A DNA stretch of 35,871 nucleotides from Priapulus caudatus (GCF_000485595.1 NW_014577289.1:721110-756980), one strand, 5' to 3'. Shown: positions 22,245 through 33,104, counted from the first letter of the stretch. Numbers and translations: made by a program. Notes: generated from the letters alone by a model not told the origin.

Positions 22245-22505
22245 CGTTAGAGCCTTGTGAACACTGTCCTATGTGAGCAGCTTGTTTATATGCAGTGCTG
22301 CCTTTGCCGCGGGCTGCAATAATTACCCACTCGTCAAGCATGAGGGACATAGTAATATAGGCGAGATATCTCCCCCCACGCACTGTCAGTGTAGCTGCAC
22401 TTCGAAAATGTTTATGGATTTATATATAGAGATGTCACATCACGCGTGCAAATAGAATAAACAAATTCGTCAGTAAAATTGGCAATTATTATAAGTATTC
22501 TTGCA
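22245..22505 (-). promoter_or_regulatory. Upstream region of P450 copy 1
   Basis: It aligns with the upstream regions at 24290-24560 and 14500-14648: leader GAACACTGTCCTATGTGAGC, CTTGACGAGTGGGTAAT, ATCACGCGTGCAAATA. The TATAAAA-like box seen in those copies is replaced here by GAGATATCTCGCC. At about 22505 the similarity runs directly into the truncated exon 2 of copy 2, with no intervening 3' end. Confidence 0.55.
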
Positions 22506-23384
22506 TAGCTTCAGGTCGAGAAAAATCGCGCGGACTAGACTCATTCAATGTCTGCCGGTGTTCCTCGAGTAATTTCATGTGCCAATCTATCATCGTTCGT
22601 ACGAGTCCTTTTATTAATTCTTTGAGACTTTACCGCTGGTAATGTAGCTGAGCGATGAAAACCAGTCTACAGCAGACATGATCCTAGTTCCAATCTTGAA
22701 GTATAAGGGTATACGTTACACGTTACCGACCTCTTTCTCTCCCTCTTTTTCTCTTTTTCCTGCCCTGTTTCTTCCTCCCTCCCTTCACTTCTCCCCCTCT
22801 GTTTCTCCTTTTATCCTGCACTCCTTCTCCCTTCCTTTCTTCCTCTTATTCGCGCTCGCTCTCTCATTCCTCTACTTCTCCCTCAACGGTTTCTTCGTTT
22901 CCTTTTAAAATTCCCTACACTTTTCATTGCTATCTTTTCCGCCCTTGTCTCTGGCTCTTTCTCATACCATCTATCCTCATCCCTATCTCGGTCTATGTGT
23001 GAATTTGGTCTTCTCTTTGTCTATGCATCGATACACGCTCCTCCCTCCCTATCTATCGCTATTTCTATCTTCTTCTCTTTCAGTCTCGACACATCTGCAA
23101 AGTCCCATCTCTCTTTTTCTCTTTCTCTCTGTCTGTCTCGTTCCCTCGCACATTCTCCCCCATCTCTCTTGTCATAATTATTGCATTTTACATATATCTA
23201 ATAAACTAATATTAGACAACGTAGACACGAACCTGCGAGCAAACGTGGCTGTCCATTTGAAGTACTGCTCGTCTCGCTGTTGGAACATTTTCCCATATAT
23301 TCACAAACCGATAATGTTGACGCAACAGAAGTCGATCACGTGATGTGGGTTGAACGTTTAGAATCGTTTCTAATTTCCAGCGAC

Positions 23385-23817
23385 ATAGTCGCACGATATT
23401 TCATAATTAGCCAATGACAGACGTAGGTAATGTTTTCATCGGCACGCGACAAAAACATTTCGTAACAAAATTTGTCTGCTCTGCTGTCGTGAAATGGCGT
23501 CTATCGAACAAATAATTCCAGGCGTTCAGGGAAATTCTGCTTTGTATGATCTGGGGCATCCGTCGTACAAGGATGGCAAGTTAAAAGAAAATATTTGGAT
23601 ATCATTGGCACAGGAGCTCGAAATCAATGGTAAGGCCATGTAACTTTAATAAGCAATAGCAGAAGGAGTTTACGTCGCTTGTTTATATCCGCCGTTGCGT
23701 AGCGAAAAAGCAGACGAACGCTAGTCGTTAACGCTGCAGTGTGGCTGGGCCAGTCGCTGCGATTTTGACGATCGAACGTTAAGGTTGGTCGTTGTCGCTT
23801 CAGTGTGTCTTGGCCTT
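23385..23817 (+). mobile_element. Insertion in P450 copy 2 carrying a MADF exon
   Basis: About 430 bases separate two halves of P450 exon 1 and have no counterpart in copy 1. The right part has two direct copies of a TCGTTnnCGCTnCAGTGTG-like word (about 23727 and 23787). Termini and target-site duplication are uncertain, because flanking P450 bases also seem to have been lost. Confidence 0.55.
23494..23630 (+). CDS. Partial MADF-domain protein, first exon (transposon-associated)
   Basis: ATG at 23494 opens 45 codons that include IIPGVQGNSALYDLGHPSY, then KENIWISLAQELEING, and end at a GG|TAAGG splice-donor-like site. The spacing of LYD..H..Y and the W..(L/I)A pattern fits the start of a MADF/Myb-SANT-like DNA-binding domain. 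Such proteins are often the second ORF of PIF/Harbinger transposons, by recall. No later exon is present in the insertion, so it is a truncated remnant. The reading is by motif only. Confidence 0.55.
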
Positions 23818-24289
23818 TAGCAACGCGACTTCAGTCGTTCTAATCGTGTTAAACTTCTCAGCGACTCTAGGAATGGCCAGATTCAAAGCCGCGCGCACCA
23901 CATTGATTTTCTTGCGTTGCATGTCGGATGCTCGTGTGAATGCCTCACCGAGACTTCTACAGCCTCCTATTGCTTAAAAGAGAAAAGGTCGGGCCGGTCG
24001 GCAAAGATGTGTCCTTTCTCTATGATAGCCTCTGCCCACGTTTCGTAAGTGCTGACAACAACTGCGCGCTTTTGGCCTAAGTTCAAACTGAATATGTTCC
24101 CGTATCGCTCCGACATCTTGATTAAAAAGATCTCCGGTCGCTTGCCAAGTTCGACCATGCAACCGACGACGGGCCAGACTTACCCCGCAAGCGGTTTGGT
24201 TTGAGTAGCCAGTGGCCAAGAAGCAGGGCTAGAGCAACAATCGTCAGGTTCATAGGGGTGACCCACGTTGCCACACTTACAACAGCCAT

Positions 24290-24560
24290 CGTTAGAGCCT
24301 TGAAGTTGTGAACCCTCTCCTAGGTGAGCATATAGTGTCTATGCAGTGGTGTCTTTGCCTATGGTGGTATTAAATACCCACTCGTCAAGCACGCGGTGCA
24401 AAGTAATATAGACGTGATGTTTTATCCGGGCGTCGTCAGTGCGACTGCACTTTTAGAAGTAGGAAAATTGGCGCACCACGCGTACAAAGAGTATGAACAA
24501 ATTTAGTAACGAAATAGGCGATTATTATAGGTATTTGTTTATAACTTCTATTCTTGTCTA
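24290..24560 (-). promoter_or_regulatory. Upstream region of P450 copy 2 with GATAAAA box
   Basis: Sequence shared with the 5' regions at 22245-22505, 13700-13800 and 14500-14648. GATAAAACATCACGTC (box at 24420-24426, minus strand) lies about 130 bases before the ATG, followed by CTTGACGAGTGGGTATTTAA. It represents the site without the foldback element found at 12928-13694. Confidence 0.55.
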
Positions 24561-24689
24561 TTTCTCCGCTCGCTCCCTCTTCTCTTGTTAACTAACTCAC
24601 TGGTTCTCTATCTCCTTGTTTCTCTCTCTTTCTTTCTCATTCTGTTCCTCAAACTATCTATAGATCTAGGTATCTCTCTCGCTCGTTCT

Positions 24690-24690
24690 T

Positions 24691-24747
<57 letters not shown>

Positions 24748-24779
24748 ACACACACACTCACACTCACACTTACACACAT

Positions 24780-24840
<61 letters not shown>

Positions 24841-24852
24841 CACACACACACA
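24690..24852. repeat. (CA)n microsatellite
   Basis: CA repeats interrupted by a CACTCACACTTACACACATATA patch at about 24755-24782. Confidence 0.95.
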
Positions 24853-24859
24853 GTGGGTA

Positions 24860-25012
24860 GTCGAGTCGCGCCCCCGAGTCCGAGTCCGAGTCCGCCACCC
24901 CCGAGTCCGAGTCGAGTCGAGTCCGCACCCCCGAGCCGAGTCCGAGTCCGCGCCACCCGAGTCCGAGTCCGAGTCCGAGTCCACACCACCCGAGTCCGAG
25001 TCCGAGTCCAGT
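24860..25012. repeat. (GAGTCC)n repeat
   Basis: Tandem CCGAGT units with CACCC interruptions. Related GAGTCCGAGTCC words recur at 26550-26610. Both lie beside long CA tracts. Confidence 0.85.
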
Positions 25013-25249
25013 TTGATAAAAAAGGGAAAAATCGGAAAAGGGAAAAAATCGCGAAAAAGGGAAAAAGGGACTAAGGAAAAGATCGCAAACAGTGCATCGC
25101 TAGACATTCGAAAGTGTATAGCGATGTTTCACGTGACGTCATAGATCAGGTCACGTGTATTTGTTATGTGTTGTGGTTGCAGAGCGAAGCGTGCTGCTTG
25201 ACATTTACAGATGAATGACACTTGTTCTGATAAAAAGCGCTGTGTATGT

Positions 25250-26185
25250 AGTGCACGTACACGTGCGTGCTGCTGGTGCGTGCGTGTGCACGTACAGTAC
25301 ACGTGCGTGCATGCGGTGCGTGTGTGCGTGCGTGCGTTCGTGTGAACTTACACGTGCGTGCGCTGCGTGCGTGTGCACGTACACGTGCGTGCGTCCGTGC
25401 GTGCGTGTGCACGTTACACGTTGCGTGCATGCGTGCGCGTGCACGTACACGTGCGTGCGTGCGGTGTACGTACACGTGCGCTGCATGCGTGCGTGCGTGC
25501 GTGTGTGCGCGCGTGTGCAGGTACACGTTTGTGGTGCGTGTGGCGTGTGCATGCTGTGCGTGCGTGCGTACGTGCGCTGTGTGTGCAGGTACACGTGCGT
25601 GCGCTGCGTGCGTGGTGTGCACGTACACGTGCGTGCATGAGGTGTGTGTGTGTGCACGTACGCGTGCGTGCGTGCGTGCGTGCGTGCGTGTGTACGTACA
25701 CGTGCGTGCGTGTGAACTTACACGAGCGTGCGTGCGTGCAGCGTCCGTGTGTGTGCACGTACACGTGCAGCGTGCGTGCATGCGTGTGCAGGTACACGTT
25801 GTCGTAGGCGTGCTGCTGCGTGCGTGCGTGTGCGCGTGTGCAGGTACACGTGTGTGCATGTGTGCGTGCGTGCGTACGTGCGTGTGTGTGCTACACGTAG
25901 TGCGGCGCGTGCCTGCGTGTGCACGTACACGTGCGTGCGTGCGTGCGGCTGCGTGCGTGCGTGCGTGTGCACGTACACGTGCGTGTATGCGTGCGTGTGT
26001 GCTCGTGCGTGCGGTGCGTGTGGTTGTGCGCGCTGTGCACGTAGACGTGCGTGCGTGCGGTGTGCGTGTGCACGCTACACGTGCGTGCATGCGAGCGTGC
26101 GTGCGTGTGCACGTACACGTACACCTGCGTGCATGAGTGTGTGCGTGCGTGTGCACGTACACGTGCGTGCGTGCGTGCGTGTGCT
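25250..26185. repeat. About 930-bp alternating purine-pyrimidine array of GTGCACGTACACGTGCGTGC-type units
   Basis: More than fifteen copies of a CGTACACGTG-like word are separated by GTGCGTGC runs of varied length, so the whole tract alternates purine and pyrimidine. CACGTG occurs repeatedly. All long open frames on both strands (Ala/Cys/Val/Arg- or His/Thr-rich) are repeat translations. Confidence 0.9.
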
Positions 26186-26698
26186 GTATCGAACAATATC
26201 ACGCATCTGCTTGCTGCAACTGCGCATGAAAACACAGAGACACGAGTCATACGAAACGTGTCAAAGTAACGGATCCATTCTGTTTTTACCACGAATGACA
26301 TGGCTTGTTGACACCAATTAGAGAGTGCTAGTACCTTCGAAGTGTAGAAGAAGAGAAAGAGTGTAGGAAAAGCGCAAAAGGGACGAGTGACAGCAGATTC
26401 AAACCAAAGGGACAAGAATCTTAATCGAGCCATTGAAAACGTTACAAGATTTGGCCGTGTATCTAGAAACCTAAGAAGTTTAGTTTAAATTCTTGTAAAC
26501 TGCGTCGTGTTACAATATGTACAGTTGTGTACTATGTATGTAGTGCCTCGAGCCGGCCTCGACCCGAGTCTCGAGTCGGAGGGCTCGAGTCCGAGTCCGA
26601 GTCGAGTCATTGCACTCCGAGGCCAAGACCGGACCGCAGACCAAGGAAACGGTCTCGAGGCCGGTCTCGAGGCCAAGACCGCCTCGAGACCTACAACT

Positions 26699-27615
<917 letters not shown>

Positions 27616-27628
27616 AGTTGGTACTAAC

Positions 27629-27792
27629 CGTCAGGGTTTTCCGGTCATTTCCATCCGTGTAAATGTCGTCGAAGTAGGACGCGGAATCAGAGAGTAGTGA
27701 TCCGCCTGACATGGGAGGTCGGTCCTTGGATAAGTAGGATCCGGGCATCATAGCTAGCTCATCTCTGGGACCAGGGTGAACGGATGGTGCGC
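27629..27792 (-). CDS. Trk-like receptor, extracellular stalk exon
   Basis: About 55 residues without cysteines, rich in Pro, Ser, Gly and Asp, for example GAPSVHPGPRDELAMMPGSY and SASYFDDIYTDGNDRKTLT. It sits between the second Ig domain and the transmembrane exon, so it should form the membrane-proximal extracellular linker. The acceptor is GTTGCTACAG before 27792 (phase 1) and the donor is CTGACG|GTTAGT after 27629 (phase 0). These are exactly the phases needed to link the Ig exon (phase 1 end) to the transmembrane exon (phase 0 start). The acidic setting of Tyr in SYFDDIYTDG is discussed as a finding. The identification rests on phase and position rather than homology. Confidence 0.68.
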
Positions 27793-27809
27793 CTGTAGCA
27801 ACACTCGCG

Positions 27810-27819
27810 TTTATTATTA

Positions 27820-27853
<34 letters not shown>

Positions 27854-28032
27854 CATCAGCAGTAACAGTAGTAGTAGTAGTAGTAATAGCAGCAGTAGCT
27901 AGTATTAGTAGTAGTAGTAGCAGTAGCAGTAGCAGTAGCAGTAGCAGTAGCAGTAGCAGTAGCAGTAGCAGTAGCAGTAGCAGTAGCAGTAGCAGTAGCA
28001 GTAGCAGTAGCAGTAGCAGTAGCAGCAGCAGC

Positions 28033-28067
<35 letters not shown>

Positions 28068-28072
28068 CGCGA
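27810..28072. repeat. Trinucleotide repeats (ATT)n, (AGTAGC)n, (AGT)n
   Basis: A TTA/ATT run (27812-27855) and a roughly 200-base AGTAGC/AGC/AGT array begin only some 20 bases before the stalk exon acceptor. They occupy the place of its polypyrimidine tract and branch region. Long Leu, Ala/Thr or Tyr/Cys open frames are repeat translations. Confidence 0.9.
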
Positions 28073-28074
28073 AA

Positions 28075-29040
28075 TACAAAAAACTGCAATTATATGTACA
28101 TTCAGTGACGTAGGACGGTCTACACAAAATTCCACATGTATGACTGTAACACATGGTGAAGATGGACTTGGAAAACCCCACACATTTGTTATAAATCAAG
28201 TATCTCGGTGGATTTTCATGACGTCGATATGGCTAGGTTGTATATTACATCGGTATGGTCGTATTTAGTAATAGCAACAATAACTGAACTGAAAAATGGT
28301 CCTATACTTGCTCCACGGCACACGATGATTAGTTACATTATGATCATCGCAGCGCTGACACAAATTAGCAACCAATTAGCGATAATAGCGACAGGAACAG
28401 CGCGTGCTAGCCCACGGTTGCTCACACTCAACTATTTATTATGCCTATTATAATTCACAGCACGATCTCTATATCGCAGCTAAATCCTCTCACATTGCAT
28501 ATTATATTCCTGTGTGATTCGGGATCGCGGCAGGGTAATGGCGCCCATGCCTGGCAAACCCTATACAAAACCCGTAGCAGGAAGCGTTGCAGGAAAACAG
28601 ATCCGCCATTTGTTCCGCCATTGCTTCGCAGCTGACATCGCACTACATATCGTCACGAACATAGTATTGATGCAGTGAAGACAAGGCAACCGCAAAACTG
28701 CACCAAATACTATATTCATGACGACGTAGTGCTGTATGATATCCCGCTCATGCATGCATGCACCTGTCGGCTGACAGCGATGTCGGTCACCATCGCCCAC
28801 GGGAAGCTTGTCAGAATTCGGACGCATCAGACGAGCAGTTCACGTCAGAGCCATGAAATGAGGTCCTAAACTCCACCCATAGCACTGACGCAGCTGACTC
28901 GCCAGCGACTACCATAATTTATCTAGAATAATTTCTCTATACTATAACAACTACCCTATCTTCTCATTTGCCCGCGGGGATAAGTTATTAGAATCTCAGA
29001 CGTCCAATTGCCGGCGGCTGCCCCTGATATGATGGATAGG
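28075..29040. other. No gene seen
   Basis: Intronic, unique-looking sequence. Open frames such as 28561-28827 (minus) and 28208-28453 (plus) lack recognisable domains and convincing splice contexts. Confidence 0.45.
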
Positions 29041-29226
29041 AATTAACGCGGGCGGACTATACACACGCGCACACACGTCTGCAGGCGAACGAATACCAGT
29101 CGGACATGCACACGTACCGGCACGCACGCGGACACACTTACATGTCCGCGAGCAAACACCACAGGAAACGCATATGCACATGCACACACATACACACGCA
29201 CACGCACACACACATGCACACACATA

Positions 29227-30149
29227 GGGGAACCCGGGGCAAAGTTGGCCAAAACGCTGTGAAAGAGCGAGACAAAGTGAAATGTTTGGCTCTAATCCTT
29301 TGGCTTAGGACAAGAACTAACAGGCGGTACAACAAAGTTAATTTAAAAAACGACTTTATTGAAATATACAAAATTATAAAATTTATAAATATTTCATTTT
29401 GCCCCAGACTCCCGGGGCAAAGTGAAACCTGTTATGGGGCAAGGTGGAATGTCATTTTACTCCATGTATATTGTGTCAAAAATGTTGCGTCCTCTTTCAG
29501 TGTCTAACTCTGAACATCAAATTCATAGTTGCGTACCATTTTGCCTAAAATATGAAAGAAAAATGCCATTATAGGACGCTTATTCAATAATTAAGTCTAG
29601 GGAAGACACAGTTATGCCAATGTTACCGAGTTAGGTGTTAAAATGATGCAAAGACAGACATAGGCCTACCTGAGTACTAATTCAGATCATAATAAATAAT
29701 CTGATAATAATGATATACATTTAGGCCTATCAAATAAGGCCGGGGCAAAGTGGAACCCTGTTCCACTTTGCCCCATCCACTTTGCCCCGAAGACATGATA
29801 GTTTCTAGACATGTGGCGTTACGCTGTGCAGACAACTACGCAAAGAATGTCATTATGCATATGGCACACATAGGCCTTAGATTCAACAAAATAGCCTACA
29901 TAAGAATTCCACAAGATGACAGTGATTTAGCAGATGATTCATTTTTAAGAAATAACCGTTTAAACACATAAAAAACAGACTTTCGTCCAAAAAAATTTAC
30001 AGCTGATTCATGCAAATGGCATCCATCAAAAACGATGCATCATCAACTGAGCTTCTAATGAAAACAGTCACAGATAGATGGGGGCATCAACATAGATATG
30101 CTGAGACAATTCCACTTTGCCCCGTGTTCCGCTTTGCCCCGGGTTCCCC
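29227..30149. mobile_element. 923-bp nonautonomous DNA element with TA target duplication
   Basis: It begins GGGGAACCCGGGGCAAAG and ends with the exact complement, CTTTGCCCCGGGTTCCCC, an 18-base perfect inverted terminus, and both ends are bordered by TA. Subterminal and internal copies of GGGGCAAAGTGGAA-like words occur in both orientations (near 29413, 29436, 29742, 29760, 29775, 30113, 30130). Outside the TAs are CA-type repeats on both sides (about 29160-29224 and 30152-30200), so the element landed inside a CA microsatellite. There is no transposase; the open frame at 29750-29971 has no recognised domain. Confidence 0.82.
29742..29774. repeat. Internal 15-bp-arm perfect hairpin of the TA element
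   Basis: GGGGCAAAGTGGAAC and GTTCCACTTTGCCCC are separated by CCT. The arm repeats the motif present at both termini of the element, so it could be a nested or fused-end structure. Confidence 0.9.
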
Positions 30150-30214
30150 TACACATACACACGCACACGCATACGCACGCGCGCACACACACACGCTCGC
30201 ACGCGCAGCGCCAG

Positions 30215-31020
30215 AGAAAATTCGAAGATATATATGGTAAATTAAATGCCGTTACACTCAGAGCACTCGGTTCTCTTTGTAAAAGGCTCGAAATTTCTTC
30301 AGGCAATTTGACATTAAAATCGAATCAGCTTCAGGTAGGCACAGCAGTTTGACATTGTTTGCATCGGTGGTACAAAGAAACCAACATGAATTTAAACGAT
30401 CAAAAATATTTTTGTGATCGCGCATGGCTACTCGTGCATAAAACCCGTGAGTACTTGACAAAGGTAGAAGTAAAAATGTCTGAGTGTTCGTTAGCCATTT
30501 CCTTTCAATGCCTGATTGCATGTGTAATCGGGCAGCCTTGCTAGAATGATCCTACTACGTGTCTCAGTGATTCAGTGATTCGAGAAACTCTTAAAGGTCA
30601 TTATCTACACGATTCATAGATTTAGCACAATTCTCATTACGGTGTATAGCATCTCTTTGCAGTTGACCTTATGAATGTTAATTGGGTTTAGTCACGTTTC
30701 GATCGCGCTGTGTGTGACTATTGCTCATTTATCAATCGCTGCAATTTTCCCGTTAAACGATTGCTAAGCGATTTTTCATAAGAATATAAAATTAGTGATG
30801 CTTAACTAAAACAATATGGTGTCACATAATACGACATGGTTTTTCATTTAGATTTGTATTGCGTGTTTTTATCAATCACGGGTACAAGCATTTACAGCTC
30901 TAAAGTGGCAGGCTAAAGGTACACACATCCACAAAATTAGCGAGTAGAAATGAGAAACGCGTAATACCATACTGCGTGTCATATCATTCACTCCTTCCTA
31001 TATAATAAACCATATATAAC
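30215..31020. other. No gene seen
   Basis: AT-rich intronic sequence with no feature recognised on either strand. Confidence 0.45.
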
Positions 31021-31030
31021 TCCTATATAA

Positions 31031-31222
31031 CTAACCAACCCATTATTATACTGTAACACCGTAGCATCAAACCATGATTTGAAACGATGGAAAATGAACG
31101 GAGGACACACACCTCATACCTATACAATAAAATCAACCAACTAACCCATTTTCATACTGTAACACTGTAACATCAAACTATGATTTGAACGAGGGAGATC
31201 GAATTAACGGAGCACACAAACC
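31031..31222. repeat. Imperfect direct duplication of about 85 bases
   Basis: Copies at about 31031-31113 and 31137-31222 share CATACTGTAACAC-, ATCAAACxATGATTTGAA-, and AACGGAG-CACACA words. They differ by substitutions. It lies just past the donor end of an Ig exon. Confidence 0.7.
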
Positions 31223-31273
31223 GCGACCATGCTCTCGCGACTCCATTTTTATAGTTAAAAGTAATTGACTCAC

Positions 31274-31384
31274 CGCTAAGCAGTACGACTTCCTGTGTTC
31301 GATTCACCGATCCGTACCGATTCGTGACACTGATCGTATAGTTTCCGTTGTGCTTCACAATGTTGCTCTGAAATCCCAGATAGC
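31274..31384 (-). CDS. Trk-like receptor, second half of Ig domain 2
   Basis: 37 codons reading YLGFQSNIVKHNGNYTISVT then NRYGSVNRTQEVVLLSG. The NxGNYTxxxxNxYG pattern is the F-to-G strand region of the membrane-proximal Ig domain of Trk receptors (D5), where NNGNYTLxxxNxYG-type sequence is usual. The acceptor is CCGCCAG before 31384 (phase 1) and the donor is AGCG|GTGAGT after 31274 (phase 1). NYT and NRT are N-glycosylation sequons. Confidence 0.8.
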
Positions 31385-31483
31385 CTGGCGGCGTACAAAG
31401 GAAGATATTGCTCACAATCCCGGTAAGAAAATTCGCTTGGTGCAAATACACATTTAAGCATCTTTACAGGGTAAGATCAACAT

Positions 31484-31926
31484 GTGAGAGTGTGTGTGCT
31501 TTCGAGCGTGCGTGTGTGCGTGTGTGTGCCTACGAGCGTGCGCGTGTGCGCGTGTGTGCTTGCGTACGGTGGCCCATATAAACATCTGCAACTTCATTTG
31601 AACGCAACACATGTTTGCAAGTACGCACGTAAACAAGTTGGCAAAGCAACTAATTATCGAAGCAAATACAAGTTTCCTAAACGGAAATAGGTGGCAGCAC
31701 TATCGCCCCCCTCCCCCTACCCCCTACCCCCTCACCCACCACCAATTTCCGTTTTGCAATTTGCTGTGTGCTTGCTTACTTGTGTTTGCGTACATGCGTA
31801 CATGCGTGCTTGCGTGCTTGTGTTTTGTTTATGTGGGCCACCGTACGCAAGCACACAAACGCACACGCGCACGCTCGCAGGCACACACACGCACACACGC
31901 ACGCTCGAAAGCACACACACGCTCAC
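31484..31926. repeat. 100-bp inverted repeat pair in an intron
   Basis: Arms 31484-31583 and 31827-31926 are of equal length and nearly perfect inverted copies. They are built from GTGCGTGT and CGAGCGTGCG words and end on the inside with GTACGGTGGCCCA-ATAAAC. The spacer is 243 bases and includes a CCCCCTACCCC tract. Although made of low-complexity words, the shared unique end and equal arm length point to a true inverted duplication. Confidence 0.85.
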
Positions 31927-32227
31927 ATGCACGCAAGGAAACATACACATACGCACATGCACTCATATATTAACTAAAGATCCAACTATCAGGTCGCCAC
32001 ACGGTCACAGAACGGGCAATTATTATATCATGACAAGGAAAAATTCGAAACCACATTGTTCGGAAGAACTCCCAGCAGTGTACATAACTGCAAAACCACG
32101 CAATAGAAAAAACACAGATGCTGATGTTTCAGCAAACACAGAAAAATCACAGAAAAATCACAAAAACAGAAAAATCATCAAACCCATCCGCTATTATTCA
32201 AGCTATTATAACATTATATATACGCAC

Positions 32228-32416
32228 CTCTGATGACATTGATGTCCACCTGGCGTGCGTACGTTCTATCGAGGGGGTTCTTGCCTTTCGCTAACCGCCG
32301 GCCGTCTCTAAACCATTCGATCACCGGCATCGGATTCCCAACGACAGCGTATTCTATGCAGGCGATCAAGTCGCAGTTCGTGCTTGGTTCATTCAGCATG
32401 ATAATCTGAGGCGGGC
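32228..32416 (-). CDS. Trk-like receptor, first half of Ig domain 2
   Basis: 63 codons beginning PPQIIMLNEPSTN and containing CIEYAVVGNPMPVIEWFRDG and GRRLAK. GNPxPxIxWFxxGxxL is the B-to-C strand signature of the Trk D5 Ig domain. The acceptor is TCCGCCAG before 32416 and the donor is AGAG|GTGCGT after 32228, phase 1 at both ends. It therefore joins in frame to the exon at 31384 and from the Ig exon at 32826. The WF of the hydrophobic core is kept. Cysteine placement (NCDLIAC) differs from vertebrate Trks. Confidence 0.82.
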
Positions 32417-32825
32417 CTGGCGGACATATACCATTCATTATTTTGCAAAAATTACCATTCTTCCGCGTGTCCTTTTCGGACTGCCCTATTTATTCGAATG
32501 GCAAAGAACACGAAACTCTATATTCGGTCGTTGACTTTATATTGATCTAATCGATGGTGCCATTATGAATAATGTAGATGAATAATATGAATGGATATCC
32601 CGAGGGGGAGAGGATACAAATCCACTCCTCGCCTGCCTCATCATGTTCTCATATCTGTTACCAATTATACACAACCAATCTTTGTATATTCCGCACAGAA
32701 CTGTCTGGACGTTAGTCGTAAATCTGTGGCATGCAGGCTGCTGCTCTGACTATCGTTTGACGCTCTGTATGCATGGCGTTGAAACTGACGACACCACGAC
32801 TCTTGTCGCTCGACTCTTCTCTTAC

Positions 32826-33104
32826 CGGAGACGTTGAGGCGAAACGTGCCCTCCTGCTTGCCGACGATGTTCTTGGCGATGCACGTGACGTAACCGTTGT
32901 CTCTGACGGTGACGTTGGCGATGATCAGCGTCGTGCGCGTGCCGTTGCGTCGCTGCTCGGCGTCTAGCGTCAGCTCCGTCGTTATATTGTGCAGACTCCA
33001 CTCGACGGTCGGCGCGGGTGTGCCAGCACTGTCACACGTCACCGTCACGCTGTCGCCCTCTCTCACGCTCACGATCTCGTCCGAGAGACTCACGGTCGGC
33101 TGGT
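32826..33104 (-). CDS. Trk-like receptor, Ig domain 1 exon
   Basis: 93 codons form one complete I-set Ig domain: PTVSLSDEIVSVREGDSVTV, first cysteine in TVTCDSAGTPAPTVEWSL with the core Trp, then TTLIIANVTVRDNGYVTCIA with the DxGxYxC-type motif (here DNGYVTC), and GTFRLNVS. Symmetric phase-1 borders (CTTTGCAG acceptor before 33104; TCCG|GTAAGA donor after 32826) are typical of Ig exons. It would correspond to D4 of Trk receptors. Leucine-rich-repeat exons that precede it in Trks were not found up to the right edge. Confidence 0.85.

Larger units (their letters stand above)
22508..24289 (-). pseudogene. Cytochrome P450 copy 2 (disrupted tandem duplicate)
   Basis: It starts like copy 1 with MAVVSVATW at 24289-24263 and continues through KRPEIFLIKMSERYGNIFSL and KGHIFADRPDLFSF. 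A deletion and frameshift lie in the proline hinge (about 24165-24190), and a stop follows at 23967. Exon 1 resumes at 23903-23818, is interrupted by about 430 bases of foreign sequence (about 23385-23817), continues at about 23365-23230 to a conserved donor, and is followed by a CT-rich intron. Only the first roughly 185 bases of exon 2 remain (about 22690-22508), with an extra T at the end. The I-helix, K-helix and heme regions are gone. Confidence 0.85.

Noticed and set aside
25164-26433. Long open frames (up to about 330 codons) rich in His/Thr or Cys/Val/Ala
   Set aside because: They are translations of the GTGCACGT-type repeat, present on both strands and in several frames at once.
27759-28199. 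Poly-Leu, poly-Ala/Thr and Tyr/Cys frames
   Set aside because: AGTAGC repeat read in different frames, with no splice-bounded or conserved segment beyond the short stalk exon.
29750-29971. 73-codon ORF inside the TA element as a possible transposase
   Set aside because: No catalytic motif, the start overlaps the internal hairpin motif, and the length is within chance expectation.
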